Shown here: positions 23,321 to 31,715 of the stretch, piece after piece
How the letters are laid out: the number at the start of each line of letters is the position of its first letter
Numbering within the stretch: the stretch's first letter is position 1
NCBI RefSeq assembly: GCF_000145235.1
Contig: NC_014391.1
Coordinates: forward strand, 1,240,001 to 1,304,000
Direction: 5' to 3'
Origin: Micromonospora aurantiaca ATCC 27029
GTDB taxonomy: Bacteria > Actinomycetota > Actinomycetes > Mycobacteriales > Micromonosporaceae
Length of the DNA stretch: 64,000 nt
Made by a program: the position numbers and the translations under genes
Notes under the pieces: model-generated
What the model saw: only the letters and a program-made list of their open reading frames with translations
What the model was told of the DNA's origin: nothing
The model's database searches: none

Positions 23321-23986
23321 GTGCTCGACCGGCGGGTCTTCCTTCATCTGGCGACCTGGTTGGGGCAGTGGCCGGCGGGCCCCGGGCTGCACGTGGTCCG
23401 GTCCTACCGCCGCGCCCGCCCGGCTTGGGACGGGCGGCTGCGCCCGGCCGTCGCGGTGACAGCGGGCGGCAGCACCGTCCTCTCGGTGGCCGCCGACCGG
23501 GTCGAGGCGGTCCGGACGCTGGTGCGGGACCGGCCGCTCGGGGAGTGGCTGCCCGACCTGCCGGGCGCGGTCGGCATGCCCGAGTTCATCGCGCACACCT
23601 CGGTCTTCCGGTGGTGCACCGACCCGGCGCCGCTGCCCGAGGTGGGGGAGTGGGTGCCGCCCACGCTGGCCGGGTTGCCGCCGTGGCTGCGGCTGTTCGA
23701 CCGGGAGGTGCTCGTGGTCCGGGGCGCCGACGGCGCGTACCGGGCCGGCGTGGGGATCAAGCGGCACGACGCGTACGGCCACGAGCTGGCGGTGGGCACG
23801 GTGCCGACGGCGCGCGGGCGCGGCCTGGCCCGGCGGCTGGTCGCGCAGGCGGCCCGCCGGGTGCTCGACGAGGGGGCGATCCCCACCTACCTGCACGACC
23901 CGGGCAACGCGGCGTCCGGCCGGGTGGCCGAGGCGGCCGGGTTCCCGGATCGCGGCCTCACCGCGTTCGGCGTCTTCCCCCGCTGA
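23321..23986 (+). CDS. GNAT-family N-acetyltransferase
   Basis: About 221 residues from GTG 23321, which is favoured by the -10 box seven bases upstream. An upstream in-frame GTG at 23225 would add 32 residues. The acetyl-CoA binding motif appears late (VGTVPTARGRGLARRLVAQA, with R/Q-x-x-G-x-G/A), followed by a C-terminal AIPTYLHDPGNAASGRVAEA and AGFPDRG, standard for GNAT enzymes. The N-terminal half (RRVFLHLATWLGQWPAGPG) is specific to an actinobacterial subfamily. The acceptor substrate is unknown. Confidence 0.8.
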   Translation: MLDRRVFLHLATWLGQWPAGPGLHVVRSYRRARPAWDGRLRPAVAVTAGGSTVLSVAADRVEAVRTLVRDRPLGEWLPDLPGAVGMPEFIAHTSVFRWCTDPAPLPEVGEWVPPTLAGLPPWLRLFDREVLVVRGADGAYRAGVGIKRHDAYGHELAVGTVPTARGRGLARRLVAQAARRVLDEGAIPTYLHDPGNAASGRVAEAAGFPDRGLTAFGVFPR

Positions 23987-24010
23987 GCCGGCCTGGATCC
24001 CCGGCCTGGC

Positions 24011-24046
24011 GCGGACCGTGGATCCCGGGCCGGATCCACGGTCCGC
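24011..24046 (+). terminator. Hairpin terminator after the GNAT gene
   Basis: Perfect 15-bp arms (GCGGACCGTGGATCC at 24011-24025 and its complement at 24032-24046) enclose a 6-base loop. Confidence 0.6.
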
Positions 24047-24169
24047 TGCTCTCCCCCAGGCCCCGACATCGGTAACGCTATGTGTTAGTGCCGGTGGTCA
24101 ACAAGGGGTGTGCCACTGTCCGGTTACGGACTCTCACCTGCGCAATCGCTGGCAGGCGCGGCGGCGAAG

Positions 24170-24871
24170 TCAGTGACGCAGCGTGTGGATCAGGGCGAGC
24201 GCCTGACGGGTGACCGGCCGCAGCACGCGCAGCCGGGACAGCCCCACCAGCCGGTCCACGAGCGGCACCACGCCGTCGATGAGCTGCCGGGTCTTGACCT
24301 GCCCCTCCGAGCGGTCGTGCACCCAGTAGAGCACCACCCCCATGTAGCCGAGCCAGAGCAGCTCGGGCAGCGCCTCGCGCAGCTCGTCGTCGAGCTTGAC
24401 GGTGGACCCGGTGAGTGCCTCGCGGAACAGCGCGATCGACATGTCCCGGGGCGCCGACGACTCGGCGGAGAACGGGCTGAGCGGCGAGGTCGGCTCGGCC
24501 GCCGTCTTGAAGAAGGCGCCCGCGAACGCGTGGTACGGGCTCAGCACGTCGACGCCCGCGTGCAGCACCCCGGCCAGTCGCGGGCCGAAGTCCCGCTCCC
24601 GGGCGAGCACCGGCGCGGCCGCCTCCCGGTGCTCGCGCTGGGTGCCCGCGTAGAACTCCTGGACCAGGTGCTCCTTGGAGCCGAAGTAGTAGTAGGCGTT
24701 GCCCACCGCCACGCCTGCCTCCTGGGCGACCGCGCGCATCGTCGTCCGCGCGTATCCGCGCTCGCGGAACAGCCGCATCGCCGTGTCCAGGATCAGCTGA
24801 CGGGTCTGCTCACCCCGGGCCGTCGACCCCTGTCCACCCGCAGCGGTCGTCGGCGCACTCTGCTCGGTCAT
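24170..24871 (-). CDS. TetR-family transcriptional regulator
   Basis: The 233-residue protein has a typical TetR DNA-binding domain (about residues 20-70: RQLILDTAMRLFRERGY, TTMRAVAQEAGVAVGNAYYY, FGSKEHLVQEFY) and a helical ligand domain. ATG 24871 is used; GTG 24880 would add three residues. Its 5' end overlaps the DCC-family gene by 62 bases in another frame. The two TTGAACNNGTTCAA palindromes at the operon promoter are its likely operators (inference), so the operon is probably self-repressed. The ligand is unknown. Confidence 0.9.
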   Translation of the reverse strand: MTEQSAPTTAAGGQGSTARGEQTRQLILDTAMRLFRERGYARTTMRAVAQEAGVAVGNAYYYFGSKEHLVQEFYAGTQREHREAAAPVLARERDFGPRLAGVLHAGVDVLSPYHAFAGAFFKTAAEPTSPLSPFSAESSAPRDMSIALFREALTGSTVKLDDELREALPELLWLGYMGVVLYWVHDRSEGQVKTRQLIDGVVPLVDRLVGLSRLRVLRPVTRQALALIHTLRH

Positions 24872-25292
24872 CGTCGTCACCGTATCCCGGTTCCCGGATC
24901 CGTTCGCGGACCGCTGAGGCCGCCGCCACCACCCGCCGGGCCAGCGGCAGCAGGTGCGGCCGGGCCAGCCGCTCGGCCGTACCGCGATGCTCGGCGAGCG
25001 CCCAGAGACAGGCGAACCAGGCGCCGTCGCCGCGGTAGACGGCGCCGGTGTCGGCCACCACCGTCAGGTCGCGCAGCGCGGCGTCGTGGTCCAGGCCGGG
25101 GAAGCGCCGCCGGGCCTCGGCGGACCCGGCCGGCACGAACTCCAGCGGTACGAGCTGGGCGCGCGAGGCGAGCCACCGCCGGGCGGCCCGGCACATCGGG
25201 CAGTCCGCGTCGAACAGGACGGTGAACCCGCGGATCCCACCGGCCCCGTGCCCGGTGGGATCCTGCCGGCGCCCGCCCGGGGCGGACGTCAC
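24810..25292 (-). CDS. DCC-family thiol-disulfide oxidoreductase (DUF393)
   Basis: 160 residues from GTG 25292, which overlaps the stop of the upstream membrane-protein gene (GTGA). The hallmark motif is GFTVLFDADCPMCRAARRWL (about residues 21-40), with the CxxC that gives the family its name. LRDLTVVADTGAVYRG and GAWFACLWAL follow. The fold is thioredoxin-like; the substrate is unknown. The C-terminal tail is acidic (YGDDDDRAECADD) and overlaps the TetR gene start. Middle gene of a three-gene operon. Confidence 0.85.
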   Translation of the reverse strand: MTSAPGGRRQDPTGHGAGGIRGFTVLFDADCPMCRAARRWLASRAQLVPLEFVPAGSAEARRRFPGLDHDAALRDLTVVADTGAVYRGDGAWFACLWALAEHRGTAERLARPHLLPLARRVVAAASAVRERIREPGYGDDDDRAECADDRCGWTGVDGPG

Positions 25293-25723
25293 CGGGCCGG
25301 CGGGTTCGGACCCGCCGGTACCGGTCCGCCCTGCGGCGGGAGCATTCCGACCGGCGGCAGCGGCGGGTGGGTGGCCTGCTGCCGCAGGCGGCCGCGGCGG
25401 TAGCGGCCGAGCGCGAAGACGTTGAAGAAGTGCAGCGCGCCGAGCACCAGCAGGACCAGCCCCACCTTCAGCGAGAGCTGCTCCAGCGCCTGGCTGGCGT
25501 CGCCGACCGGACCGGACTCCTTCATCGCCACCGTGACGTAGCCGAGGTTGAGCAGGTAGAAGCCGACCACCAGCAGGCTGTTGACCGCCTCGGCCAGCCG
25601 GCTGTCGGCGAACACGTCCTGCAGGAACACCAGCCCGTTGCGGGACAGCGCCCGCGCCACCCAGATGGTGAGGCCGATGCTCACCGTCAGGTAGGCCAGA
25701 TACATCCAGACCTTCACGTCCAT
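25289..25723 (-). CDS. Small membrane protein of the TetR/DCC operon
   Basis: The 144-residue protein has three or four hydrophobic helices (MYLAYLTVSIGLTIWVARAL, AVNSLLVVGFYLLNLGYVTV, VGLVLLVLGALHFFNVFALG) and a Pro-rich cytoplasmic tail (THPPLPPVGMLPPQGGPVPA). I do not recognise a named family. It is the first gene of the operon, preceded by a GAGAGG-type ribosome-binding site, and its stop overlaps the DCC gene start. A role in envelope redox or transport with the DCC protein is possible but unproven. Confidence 0.75.
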   Translation of the reverse strand: MDVKVWMYLAYLTVSIGLTIWVARALSRNGLVFLQDVFADSRLAEAVNSLLVVGFYLLNLGYVTVAMKESGPVGDASQALEQLSLKVGLVLLVLGALHFFNVFALGRYRRGRLRQQATHPPLPPVGMLPPQGGPVPAGPNPPAR

Positions 25724-25737
25724 CCCTGTCGCCTCTC

Positions 25738-25751
25738 TTGAACGTGTTCAA
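25738..25751. promoter_or_regulatory. Operator TTGAACGTGTTCAA
   Basis: Six-base arms TTGAAC/GTTCAA around GT. It lies in the 5' leader of the TetR operon, 44 bases centre to centre from the second copy. Confidence 0.65.
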
Positions 25752-25766
25752 ATCTCGGGCACCGTG

Positions 25767-25795
25767 AGCGTACGACAGAACTTGAACGCGTTCAA
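25767..25795 (-). promoter_or_regulatory. Sigma-70 promoter of the TetR/DCC operon with overlapping operator
   Basis: On the minus strand, -35 TTGAAC (25795-25790), a 17-base spacer and -10 TACGCT (25772-25767). The -35 lies inside the perfect palindrome CTTGAACGCGTTCAAG (25781-25796). Confidence 0.7.
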
Positions 25796-25800
25796 GAGAG

Positions 25801-25830
25801 CGGCCCGCCGCCCTTCAGGGCAGCGGGCCG
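25801..25830 (-). terminator. Terminator hairpin of the GH3 gene
   Basis: CGGCCCGC with CCCT inside pairs with AGGG and GCGGGCCG across a short loop, just after the GH3 stop at 25846. Confidence 0.55.
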
Positions 25831-25845
25831 GGTGGGGCGCGTGGG

Positions 25846-27300
25846 TCAGGCGGTCAGGCCGAGCGCGTCGGCGGCGGCACGGCCGTTGGCGTGACTGGCG
25901 CCGTGGGTGGCGACGAACGCGCGCGCGCCCGCCGGCCGCCACGCGCCCGGCCAGCCCATCTCGACCACAGTCACCTGATGCGTGGCGGCCAGCGCCTCGA
26001 CCAGCTCGCGCGCGCCGGGCAGCCGGTGCAGGTGCCGGCCGACCAGCACGACCGGCCGGTCCCCGGCGAGCCGCCGCAACTGGTCCGGGTCGGTGTCGCC
26101 CGCCACCGCGCGGGCCTGCTCGACCCCGGCGGCCAGGTGCGGGCCGAGCCCCCAGGGCACCCGCCCCTCGGCGATGGTGGAGGTGGCGTGCACCTGCACC
26201 ACGAGCGGTGCGGTGTCGCGGGTGAGGTCGCCCTCGACGCGTACCGCCCGCAGCGCGGCGGCGTAGCCGAGGCCGTCGGCGGCCGGCGGCGGGGCGTCGG
26301 CGGGGCCGGTGGCGGCGGCGAGCGCGGCGGTCCGGCCGGCGGCCTCCTCGACCCGCTCCCGAGCCAGCCGGCCGTCGGTGATCGCCGCGACGATCTCGGC
26401 GGCGACCGACTCGACCAGCTCGGCGTCCACCCGGGCGCCGATGCACAGCAGGTCCGCGCCGGCGGCCAGGGCCCGCACCGCGCCCGCACCGACCCCGCCG
26501 GCGGCGAGCACGGCGCCCTTCATCTCCAGCGCGTCGGTGATGATCGCGCCGGTGAAGCCGTACTCGACGCGCAGCAGGTCGTGCAGGACCGCGCGGCTGA
26601 ACGTGGCCGGGCCGTCGCCGGTCAGCGCCGGCACCCGGATGTGCGCGGTCATCACCGCGCGGACGCCCGCGTCGACGACGGCGGCGAACGGCGGCAGGTC
26701 GCGTTCCCGCAGGACCGCCGGGGGCACGTCGACTGTGGGCAGCTCGTGGTGGGAGTCGGCGACGGTGGCACCGTGCCCGGGGAAGTGCTTGGCGCAGGCG
26801 GCCACGCCGGTCGACTGGAGACCGGCGACGGCGGCGGCCGAGTGGACAGCGACCCGCTTCGGGTCCGCCCCGAACGAGCGGGTGCCGATCACCGGGTTCT
26901 CGTCGGCGGTGTTCACGTCGACGGTGGGGGCGAGGTCGACTGTGATACCGAGCGCTGCCAGCTCCGCGCCGATCGCCGCGTACACCTGGCGGGTGAGGTC
27001 GGGGTCGTCCACCGCGCCGAGCGCGGCGTTGCCCGGGTACGGGCTGCCGGTGGCGTGCGCCAGCCGGGTGACGTCGCCGCCCTCCTCGTCGATCGCCACG
27101 ATCACGTCGGGGCGGCCGGCGCGCAGCGCTGCCGTGGACGCCGCCACCTGGGCCGGGTCGTGGATGTTGGTGCCGAACAGGGTGTGCCCGGCGAGCCCGT
27201 CGGCGAGCAGGTCGACCGCCCAGTCCGGCGGGACCGGTCCCGGGTACGCGGCCAGCAGCGTGCCCAGCGCGAGCCGGCGCAGTCCTGGATCCAGACCCAC
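25846..27300 (-). CDS. Glycoside hydrolase family 3 (NagZ-like beta-N-acetylhexosaminidase)
   Basis: 484 residues from GTG 27300, with AAAGGGG six bases upstream. The NagZ-type signature CAKHFPGHGATVADSHHELP carries the Asp-His dyad that replaces the usual acid/base. The nucleophile Asp is in TGAIITDALEMKG, and VAIDEEGGDVTRL and DLAPTVDVNT are further GH3 markers. A C-terminal domain of about 150 residues (VVQVHATSTIAEGRVPWGLG) extends beyond minimal NagZ, as in Gram-positive homologues. Likely role: removal of GlcNAc during cell-wall recycling or uptake of chitin/muropeptide sugars. It is divergent from a ROK regulator, its likely controller. No signal peptide, so cytoplasmic. Confidence 0.88.
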   Translation of the reverse strand: MGLDPGLRRLALGTLLAAYPGPVPPDWAVDLLADGLAGHTLFGTNIHDPAQVAASTAALRAGRPDVIVAIDEEGGDVTRLAHATGSPYPGNAALGAVDDPDLTRQVYAAIGAELAALGITVDLAPTVDVNTADENPVIGTRSFGADPKRVAVHSAAAVAGLQSTGVAACAKHFPGHGATVADSHHELPTVDVPPAVLRERDLPPFAAVVDAGVRAVMTAHIRVPALTGDGPATFSRAVLHDLLRVEYGFTGAIITDALEMKGAVLAAGGVGAGAVRALAAGADLLCIGARVDAELVESVAAEIVAAITDGRLARERVEEAAGRTAALAAATGPADAPPPAADGLGYAAALRAVRVEGDLTRDTAPLVVQVHATSTIAEGRVPWGLGPHLAAGVEQARAVAGDTDPDQLRRLAGDRPVVLVGRHLHRLPGARELVEALAATHQVTVVEMGWPGAWRPAGARAFVATHGASHANGRAAADALGLTA

Positions 27301-27389
27301 GAGTATCCCCTTTCCCTGCCGGGTCGTCCGACCTCTGCGGATGGGGGTGGCCGATACGCTAACGGGCACCCCTTGGCAGGCGTTTTGTG

Positions 27390-27413
27390 GTTAGAAAACT
27401 TTACTGAAAATTG
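27390..27413. promoter_or_regulatory. AT-rich operator candidate between GH3 and ROK genes
   Basis: GTTAGAAAACTTTACTGAAAA is an imperfect inverted repeat resembling the AT-rich sites of NagC/ROK repressors. It stands out in a GC-rich context and lies just before the ROK ribosome-binding site (GAGGA, 27413-27417). Confidence 0.55.
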
Positions 27414-27424
27414 AGGACGTTGGC

Positions 27425-28630
27425 ATGAGTGCGACCCGGCTGCCCGGCACCCCCCGACTCCTGCGGGCGCTCAACGATCGTGCGGCCCTGGAGCTGCTGC
27501 TCGAACGCGGTCCGCTGACCCGGGCCCGGATCGGTGAGCTGACCGGGCTGTCCAAGGTCACCGCGTCCCAGCTCGTCGAGCGGCTGGAGGAGCGCGGCCT
27601 GGTCGCCCGGGTCGGCGAGCAGGCCGGCGGGCGGGGCCCGAACGCGCAGCTCTACGCCGTCCGGCCGAGCAGCGCGTACGTGGTGGGCGTCGAGGTGGGC
27701 GCGGAGCGGGTGGTGGCGGCCTGCGCCGACATCACCGGTACGGTGGCCGGCCGGGTCGAGCAGTCCACGAAGGACACCGACGACCCGGTCGGCGTGGTGC
27801 ACAACGCCGTGGTCCAGGCGGCGAGCAGCGCCGGGGCGGAGCTGTCCGCCGTCCGGCGCGTCGTGCTCGGCACCCCCGGCCTGGTCGACCCGCAGACCGG
27901 CGACATCACGTTCGCGTTCAACCTGCCGCGCTGGCACAGCGGCCTGCTCGCCGCGCTGCGCGAGGACCTGGACACCCCGGTCGTGTTCGAGAACGACGTG
28001 AACCTCGCGGCGGTGGCCGAGGCGCAGTCCGGCGCGGCCCGTGGCACCGCCGACTTCGTGCTGGTCTGGGTGGACGCGGGCGTCGGCCTGGCCATCATGC
28101 TGGGCGGCCGGCTGCACCACGGCAGCAGCGGCGCGGCCGGCGAGATCGGCTACCTGCCGGTGCCCGGCGCGCCCATCCCGCGCGACGTGTCCAAGCGGGC
28201 CAAGCCGGCGTTCCAGCAGCTCGTCGGCGCCGACGCGGTGCGCGCGGTGGCCGCCGAGCACGGTTTCGCCAGCCCGGAGGCGGCGGAGCAGGGCGTCGCG
28301 GCGGCCCGGGCCGCCGAGGTGGTACGCGCGGCCATCGCCGCCGGCACCGCCGGTGGTCCGATGCTCGACGAGCTGGCCCGGCGGCTGGCGCTCGGTGTGG
28401 CGAGCACCTGCGTGGTGCTGGACCCGCCGCTCGTGGTGCTCGCCGGGGCGGTCGGGCAGGCGGGCGGGGCGGCGCTGGCCGAGCGCGTGCAGCACGAGGT
28501 CGCCGCGATCACGCTGGTCCGGCCCCGGGTGGTGACCACCGGGCTGACCGAGGAACCGATCCTGCGCGGCGCGCTGCGTACCGCGCTGGACGCCGTACGC
28601 GACGAGGTGTTCGGCTCGACGGTCGGCTGA
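27425..28630 (+). CDS. ROK-family transcriptional regulator
   Basis: The 401-residue protein has an N-terminal winged helix (about 15-70: TRARIGELTGLSKVTASQLV, ERLEERGLVARVGEQAGGRG) and a ROK sugar-binding domain (VVGVEVGAERVVAACADITG, VFENDVNLAAVAEAQSG, GLAIMLGGRLHHGSSGAAGE). The Cys-rich zinc motif of ROK kinases is not obvious (after HGSSGAAGEIGYLPVPG no CxCG cluster follows). This suggests a regulator with weak or altered sugar binding. It is divergent from the GH3 gene, suggesting control of amino-sugar use. Confidence 0.88.
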   Translation: MSATRLPGTPRLLRALNDRAALELLLERGPLTRARIGELTGLSKVTASQLVERLEERGLVARVGEQAGGRGPNAQLYAVRPSSAYVVGVEVGAERVVAACADITGTVAGRVEQSTKDTDDPVGVVHNAVVQAASSAGAELSAVRRVVLGTPGLVDPQTGDITFAFNLPRWHSGLLAALREDLDTPVVFENDVNLAAVAEAQSGAARGTADFVLVWVDAGVGLAIMLGGRLHHGSSGAAGEIGYLPVPGAPIPRDVSKRAKPAFQQLVGADAVRAVAAEHGFASPEAAEQGVAAARAAEVVRAAIAAGTAGGPMLDELARRLALGVASTCVVLDPPLVVLAGAVGQAGGAALAERVQHEVAAITLVRPRVVTTGLTEEPILRGALRTALDAVRDEVFGSTVG

Positions 28631-28641
28631 CCGCGTCGTGC

Positions 28642-28685
28642 ACCCTGGCGCCATGTGAAGGAATCCTTCATCATGGCGTCAGGGT
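28642..28685. terminator. Long hairpin between convergent ROK and ABC genes
   Basis: ACCCTGGCGCCATG pairs with CATGGCGTCAGGGT, with the inner palindrome TGAAGGAATCCTTCA. It has one mismatch and one bulge, and is probably a two-way terminator. Confidence 0.65.
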
Positions 28686-28715
28686 TCGCAAGGAGTTGCC
28701 GAGGTGCGGCTCCGG

Positions 28716-29726
28716 TCAGATCAGGTCGCGGCGGCGGAACACCGTGAACGCGGCGGCCACCAGCGTGCCGGTGAGCCCGAGCAGCACCACCAGCCCCGAC
28801 GTCCAGGTGAGCGTGTAGGAGCCGTCGCAGTAGCCGGAGATCCCGGGGCCGCAGGCGTTGTTGTCCCAGAGCCGCACCTCACCGGACAGCCAGGCCGCCA
28901 GATAGCTGGACAGCATGTACCGGTCCGGCCGGCCGACCTCCAGGATCTGGAACACCAGCCGCGCCCCCAGCTCCCACACCACCACGTACGCGGCCACCGT
29001 GCCGAGCGCCGCCGACGTGTGCCGGCCCAGCGTGGCGACGGCGAACCCGAGCGCCGCGGCGAGCAGCACCAGCATCAGCCCGCGTACCCAGATCGCTGCG
29101 AGCGACGGCCAGAAGTCGCCGCCGGTCCGCCCGACCAGTCCGGACGCCTGGCCGATCAACCAGAAGGACCCCAGGTACGCCGCCGACGCCAGCACCGACA
29201 GGCCGAGCAGCCCGCCCAGCAGCGTGCCGAGCTTCGTGGCGAGCACCGTCGGCCGCCGGGGCCGCCACAGCAGCAGGTTGACCACCCCGCCCGAGTTCAG
29301 GTCGGCCCCGATGTAGGAGGCGCCGACCAGGAACCCGAACAGCGTCAGGAACGCGATCAGGAAGTAGAGCAGCGGCTCGGCCTCCTTGGCGAAGACGAAC
29401 ACACCGCTGAGGTAGTCGGCCGTGGTCGGCAACTCCTCGATCTGGGCCGGGTCGATCTGGGCGCAGTCGCGCGGCAGGTAGTCGTTCTCGCCCGGCGGGA
29501 TCGTGCCCTCGCGGATCCGCAGGCAGCGGTCGTACGTCATCTCCATCTGGCGCACGCTCTCCGCCGCCTGCGCCTGCGCCCGGCTCAGCTCCGCCGGGCC
29601 GGGCCGGTGCGAACCGGCGAGCGTGGTCACCACGGTCACCGCGAAGGCGGCAGCCAGCAGCACCACCATGAGCTGCACGAAGCGCCGGGCGGCCAGCCGC
29701 TCCAGTTCGGCACGGACCAGGTTCAC
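28716..29726 (-). CDS. ABC transporter permease (ABC-2 type)
   Basis: 336 residues from GTG 29726, overlapping the ATPase stop (GTGA). The first helix (FVQLMVVLLAAAFAVTVVTT) is followed by an extracellular loop of about 110 residues with two Cys (YDRCLRIREG, YLPRDCAQID), then five more helices (LLYFLIAFLTLFGFLVGASY and so on). A periplasmic-side CGPGISGYC segment may form a disulfide. The pattern fits ABC-2 exporter permeases. With the adjoining ATPase it forms an exporter of unknown substrate. Confidence 0.85.
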   Translation of the reverse strand: MNLVRAELERLAARRFVQLMVVLLAAAFAVTVVTTLAGSHRPGPAELSRAQAQAAESVRQMEMTYDRCLRIREGTIPPGENDYLPRDCAQIDPAQIEELPTTADYLSGVFVFAKEAEPLLYFLIAFLTLFGFLVGASYIGADLNSGGVVNLLLWRPRRPTVLATKLGTLLGGLLGLSVLASAAYLGSFWLIGQASGLVGRTGGDFWPSLAAIWVRGLMLVLLAAALGFAVATLGRHTSAALGTVAAYVVVWELGARLVFQILEVGRPDRYMLSSYLAAWLSGEVRLWDNNACGPGISGYCDGSYTLTWTSGLVVLLGLTGTLVAAAFTVFRRRDLI

Positions 29727-30727
29727 GCGTCCACCTCCCGGATCTCCCGGACGTCGAGGTCGATCACTCCGTCGCTCGGCGGCGCGCCGTCGACCTGCCG
29801 CGGCACCGCCACGTGCTCGTTGCCGCCGGTCAGCTCCAGGAAGACGCTCTCCAGGTCCGGCCGCAGCGGGACCAGCTCGCGTACCCACATGCCCTGCTCG
29901 CCGAGCGTCCGGCTGATCGTCTCCGGATCCTGCACACCGGTCACCACCAGGTGGTCCGGCGCTACCGCCACCGACAGGCCGGCGCGGCCCAGCACCTGCC
30001 CGGCCTGCTCCGGATCGGCCACCCGGACCCGCCACTGGTGCTGGTCGAAGCCGGCCAGCACCTCCTCCACCGGCCCGTACGCGACCCGCTGCCCCCGGCT
30101 CACGATCGTCACGTGGTCGCAGATCAACTGGATCTCGGCGAGGATGTGGCTGGACAGCAGCACCGTCACCCCGGCCTCGGCCAGCGACCGGGTCAGGTCG
30201 CGCATCTCCCGGATGCCGGCCGGGTCCAGCCCGTTCGCCGGTTCGTCCAGGATCAGCAGCTCCGGGTTCTTCAGCAGGGCCGACGCGACCGCCAGCCGCT
30301 GCTTCATGCCCAGCGAGTAGCCCTTGACCCGCTCGTCGCCCCGGTCGCGCAGCCCGACCTGCTCCAGCACCTCGTCCACCCGGGCGGTCGGCACACCCCC
30401 GGCCAGGGCCAGCAGCCGCAGCGTCCGGTGCGCGGTGAAGTTGGCGAAGAACTGCGGGCTCTCCACGATCGCGCCGACCCGGCCGGCCACATCCGGCAGG
30501 TGCTCGGGGGACTCGGCACCCAGCACGCGCATCCGCCCGGCGTCCGGCCGGACCAGCCCGAGCAGCGCGCGCAGCGTGGTGGTCTTCCCGGACCCGTTCG
30601 GCCCCAGGAAGCCGTGCACCTGGCCCGCCTCGACCAGCATGTCGAAGCCGTCGACGGCGACCCGGCGCCCCTGGCGCAGCGTGTGGAACGTCTTGCGGAG
30701 GCCGGCGATCTCGATGACCGCGCTCAT
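29723..30727 (-). CDS. ABC transporter ATP-binding protein (ABC-2 exporter)
   Basis: 334 residues from ATG 30727. Walker A is GPNGSGKTT (about 43-51), the signature is YSLGMKQRLAVASALL and Walker B is ELLILDEPANGLDP, with H-loop SSHIL. A C-terminal domain of about 100 residues (QWRVRVADPEQAGQVLGRAG) is typical of exporter ATPases. It is translationally coupled to the permease gene. Likely substrates include drugs, peptides or lipids; none can be chosen from sequence. Confidence 0.92.
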   Translation of the reverse strand: MSAVIEIAGLRKTFHTLRQGRRVAVDGFDMLVEAGQVHGFLGPNGSGKTTTLRALLGLVRPDAGRMRVLGAESPEHLPDVAGRVGAIVESPQFFANFTAHRTLRLLALAGGVPTARVDEVLEQVGLRDRGDERVKGYSLGMKQRLAVASALLKNPELLILDEPANGLDPAGIREMRDLTRSLAEAGVTVLLSSHILAEIQLICDHVTIVSRGQRVAYGPVEEVLAGFDQHQWRVRVADPEQAGQVLGRAGLSVAVAPDHLVVTGVQDPETISRTLGEQGMWVRELVPLRPDLESVFLELTGGNEHVAVPRQVDGAPPSDGVIDLDVREIREVDA

Positions 30728-30859
30728 CCGCGCGCCTCCCGGCAGCGGTCGGGCATGGGTGTCCTTCCGGAAGCGGTGACCAACGACACGGCGCCCCACC
30801 CTATGGCGGCGGCGCCGCCCGTGGGGGGCGCCGGGCCGGGTGCGTGATTGGATGGAGCG

Positions 30860-31699
30860 GTGACTGGTGACCTGATCCCCGGCGCCCCGGGCGCCCTCGC
30901 CCCCTCGACCGTGGACGCGGATCTGGTGGTCAGCCTCGACGGGGTCGGCGTCAAGCGTTCCGGCACGGCGCTGGTGCACGACGTCGACTGGCGGGTCGAG
31001 CTGGACGAACGGTGGGTGGTGCTCGGGCCGAACGGCGCGGGCAAGACCACGCTGCTCAACCTGGCCGCCGGCCGGCTGCACCCGACCAGCGGCGTCGCGC
31101 ACGTGCTCGGCGAGCGCATCGGCCGTACCGACGTCAACGAGCTGCGTACCCGCATCGGCCTGTCCACAGCGACGCTCGCCGAGCGGATCCCCGCCGAGGA
31201 GCGCGTCGTCGACGTGGTGGTGACCGCCGCCTGGTCGGTGGTCGGCCGCTGGCGGGAGAGCTACGACCGCACCGACGAGGTCCGCGCCGCCGCGCTGCTG
31301 CGCCAGCTCGGCGTCGGCCACCTCACCGACCGCACGTACGGCACGCTGTCCGAGGGCGAGCGCAAGCGGGTCCAGATCGCCCGCGCCCTGATGACCGACC
31401 CGGAGCTGCTGCTGCTCGACGAGCCCGCCGCCGGGCTCGACCTGGGTGGGCGCGAGGACCTGGTGGCCCGGCTGGCCGAGCTGGCGTACGACCCGGACGC
31501 GCCCGCGATGGTGCTGGTCACGCACTACGTCGAGGAGATCCCGCCGGGCTTCACTCACGCGCTGCTGCTGCGCGAGGGCGCCGTGGTGGCGCAGGGCCTG
31601 CTCGCCGACGTGCTCACCGCCGACAACCTGTCGAAGACGTTCGGCCTTCCGCTGGTGGTCACGCGGTCCGGCGACCGCTGGGCCGCCCGCGCCGCCTGA
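30860..31699 (+). CDS. ABC ATPase, molybdate/iron-type single ATPase
   Basis: 279 residues from GTG 30860. Walker A GPNGAGKTTLLNLAAGRLHP, signature TLSEGERKRVQIARALM and Walker B LLLLDEPAAGLDLGGRE are all present, with H-loop VTHYVEEIPPG. The insert with ERIPAEERVVDVVVTAAWSV and the short C-terminus match the ModF/YlmA-like group of ABC ATPases that often occur without a permease. Its function is not well defined. It lies directly upstream of the ribokinase gene but shares no obvious function with it. Confidence 0.85.
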   Translation: MTGDLIPGAPGALAPSTVDADLVVSLDGVGVKRSGTALVHDVDWRVELDERWVVLGPNGAGKTTLLNLAAGRLHPTSGVAHVLGERIGRTDVNELRTRIGLSTATLAERIPAEERVVDVVVTAAWSVVGRWRESYDRTDEVRAAALLRQLGVGHLTDRTYGTLSEGERKRVQIARALMTDPELLLLDEPAAGLDLGGREDLVARLAELAYDPDAPAMVLVTHYVEEIPPGFTHALLLREGAVVAQGLLADVLTADNLSKTFGLPLVVTRSGDRWAARAA

Positions 31700-31715
31700 G
31701 CGACGGGACGACACA

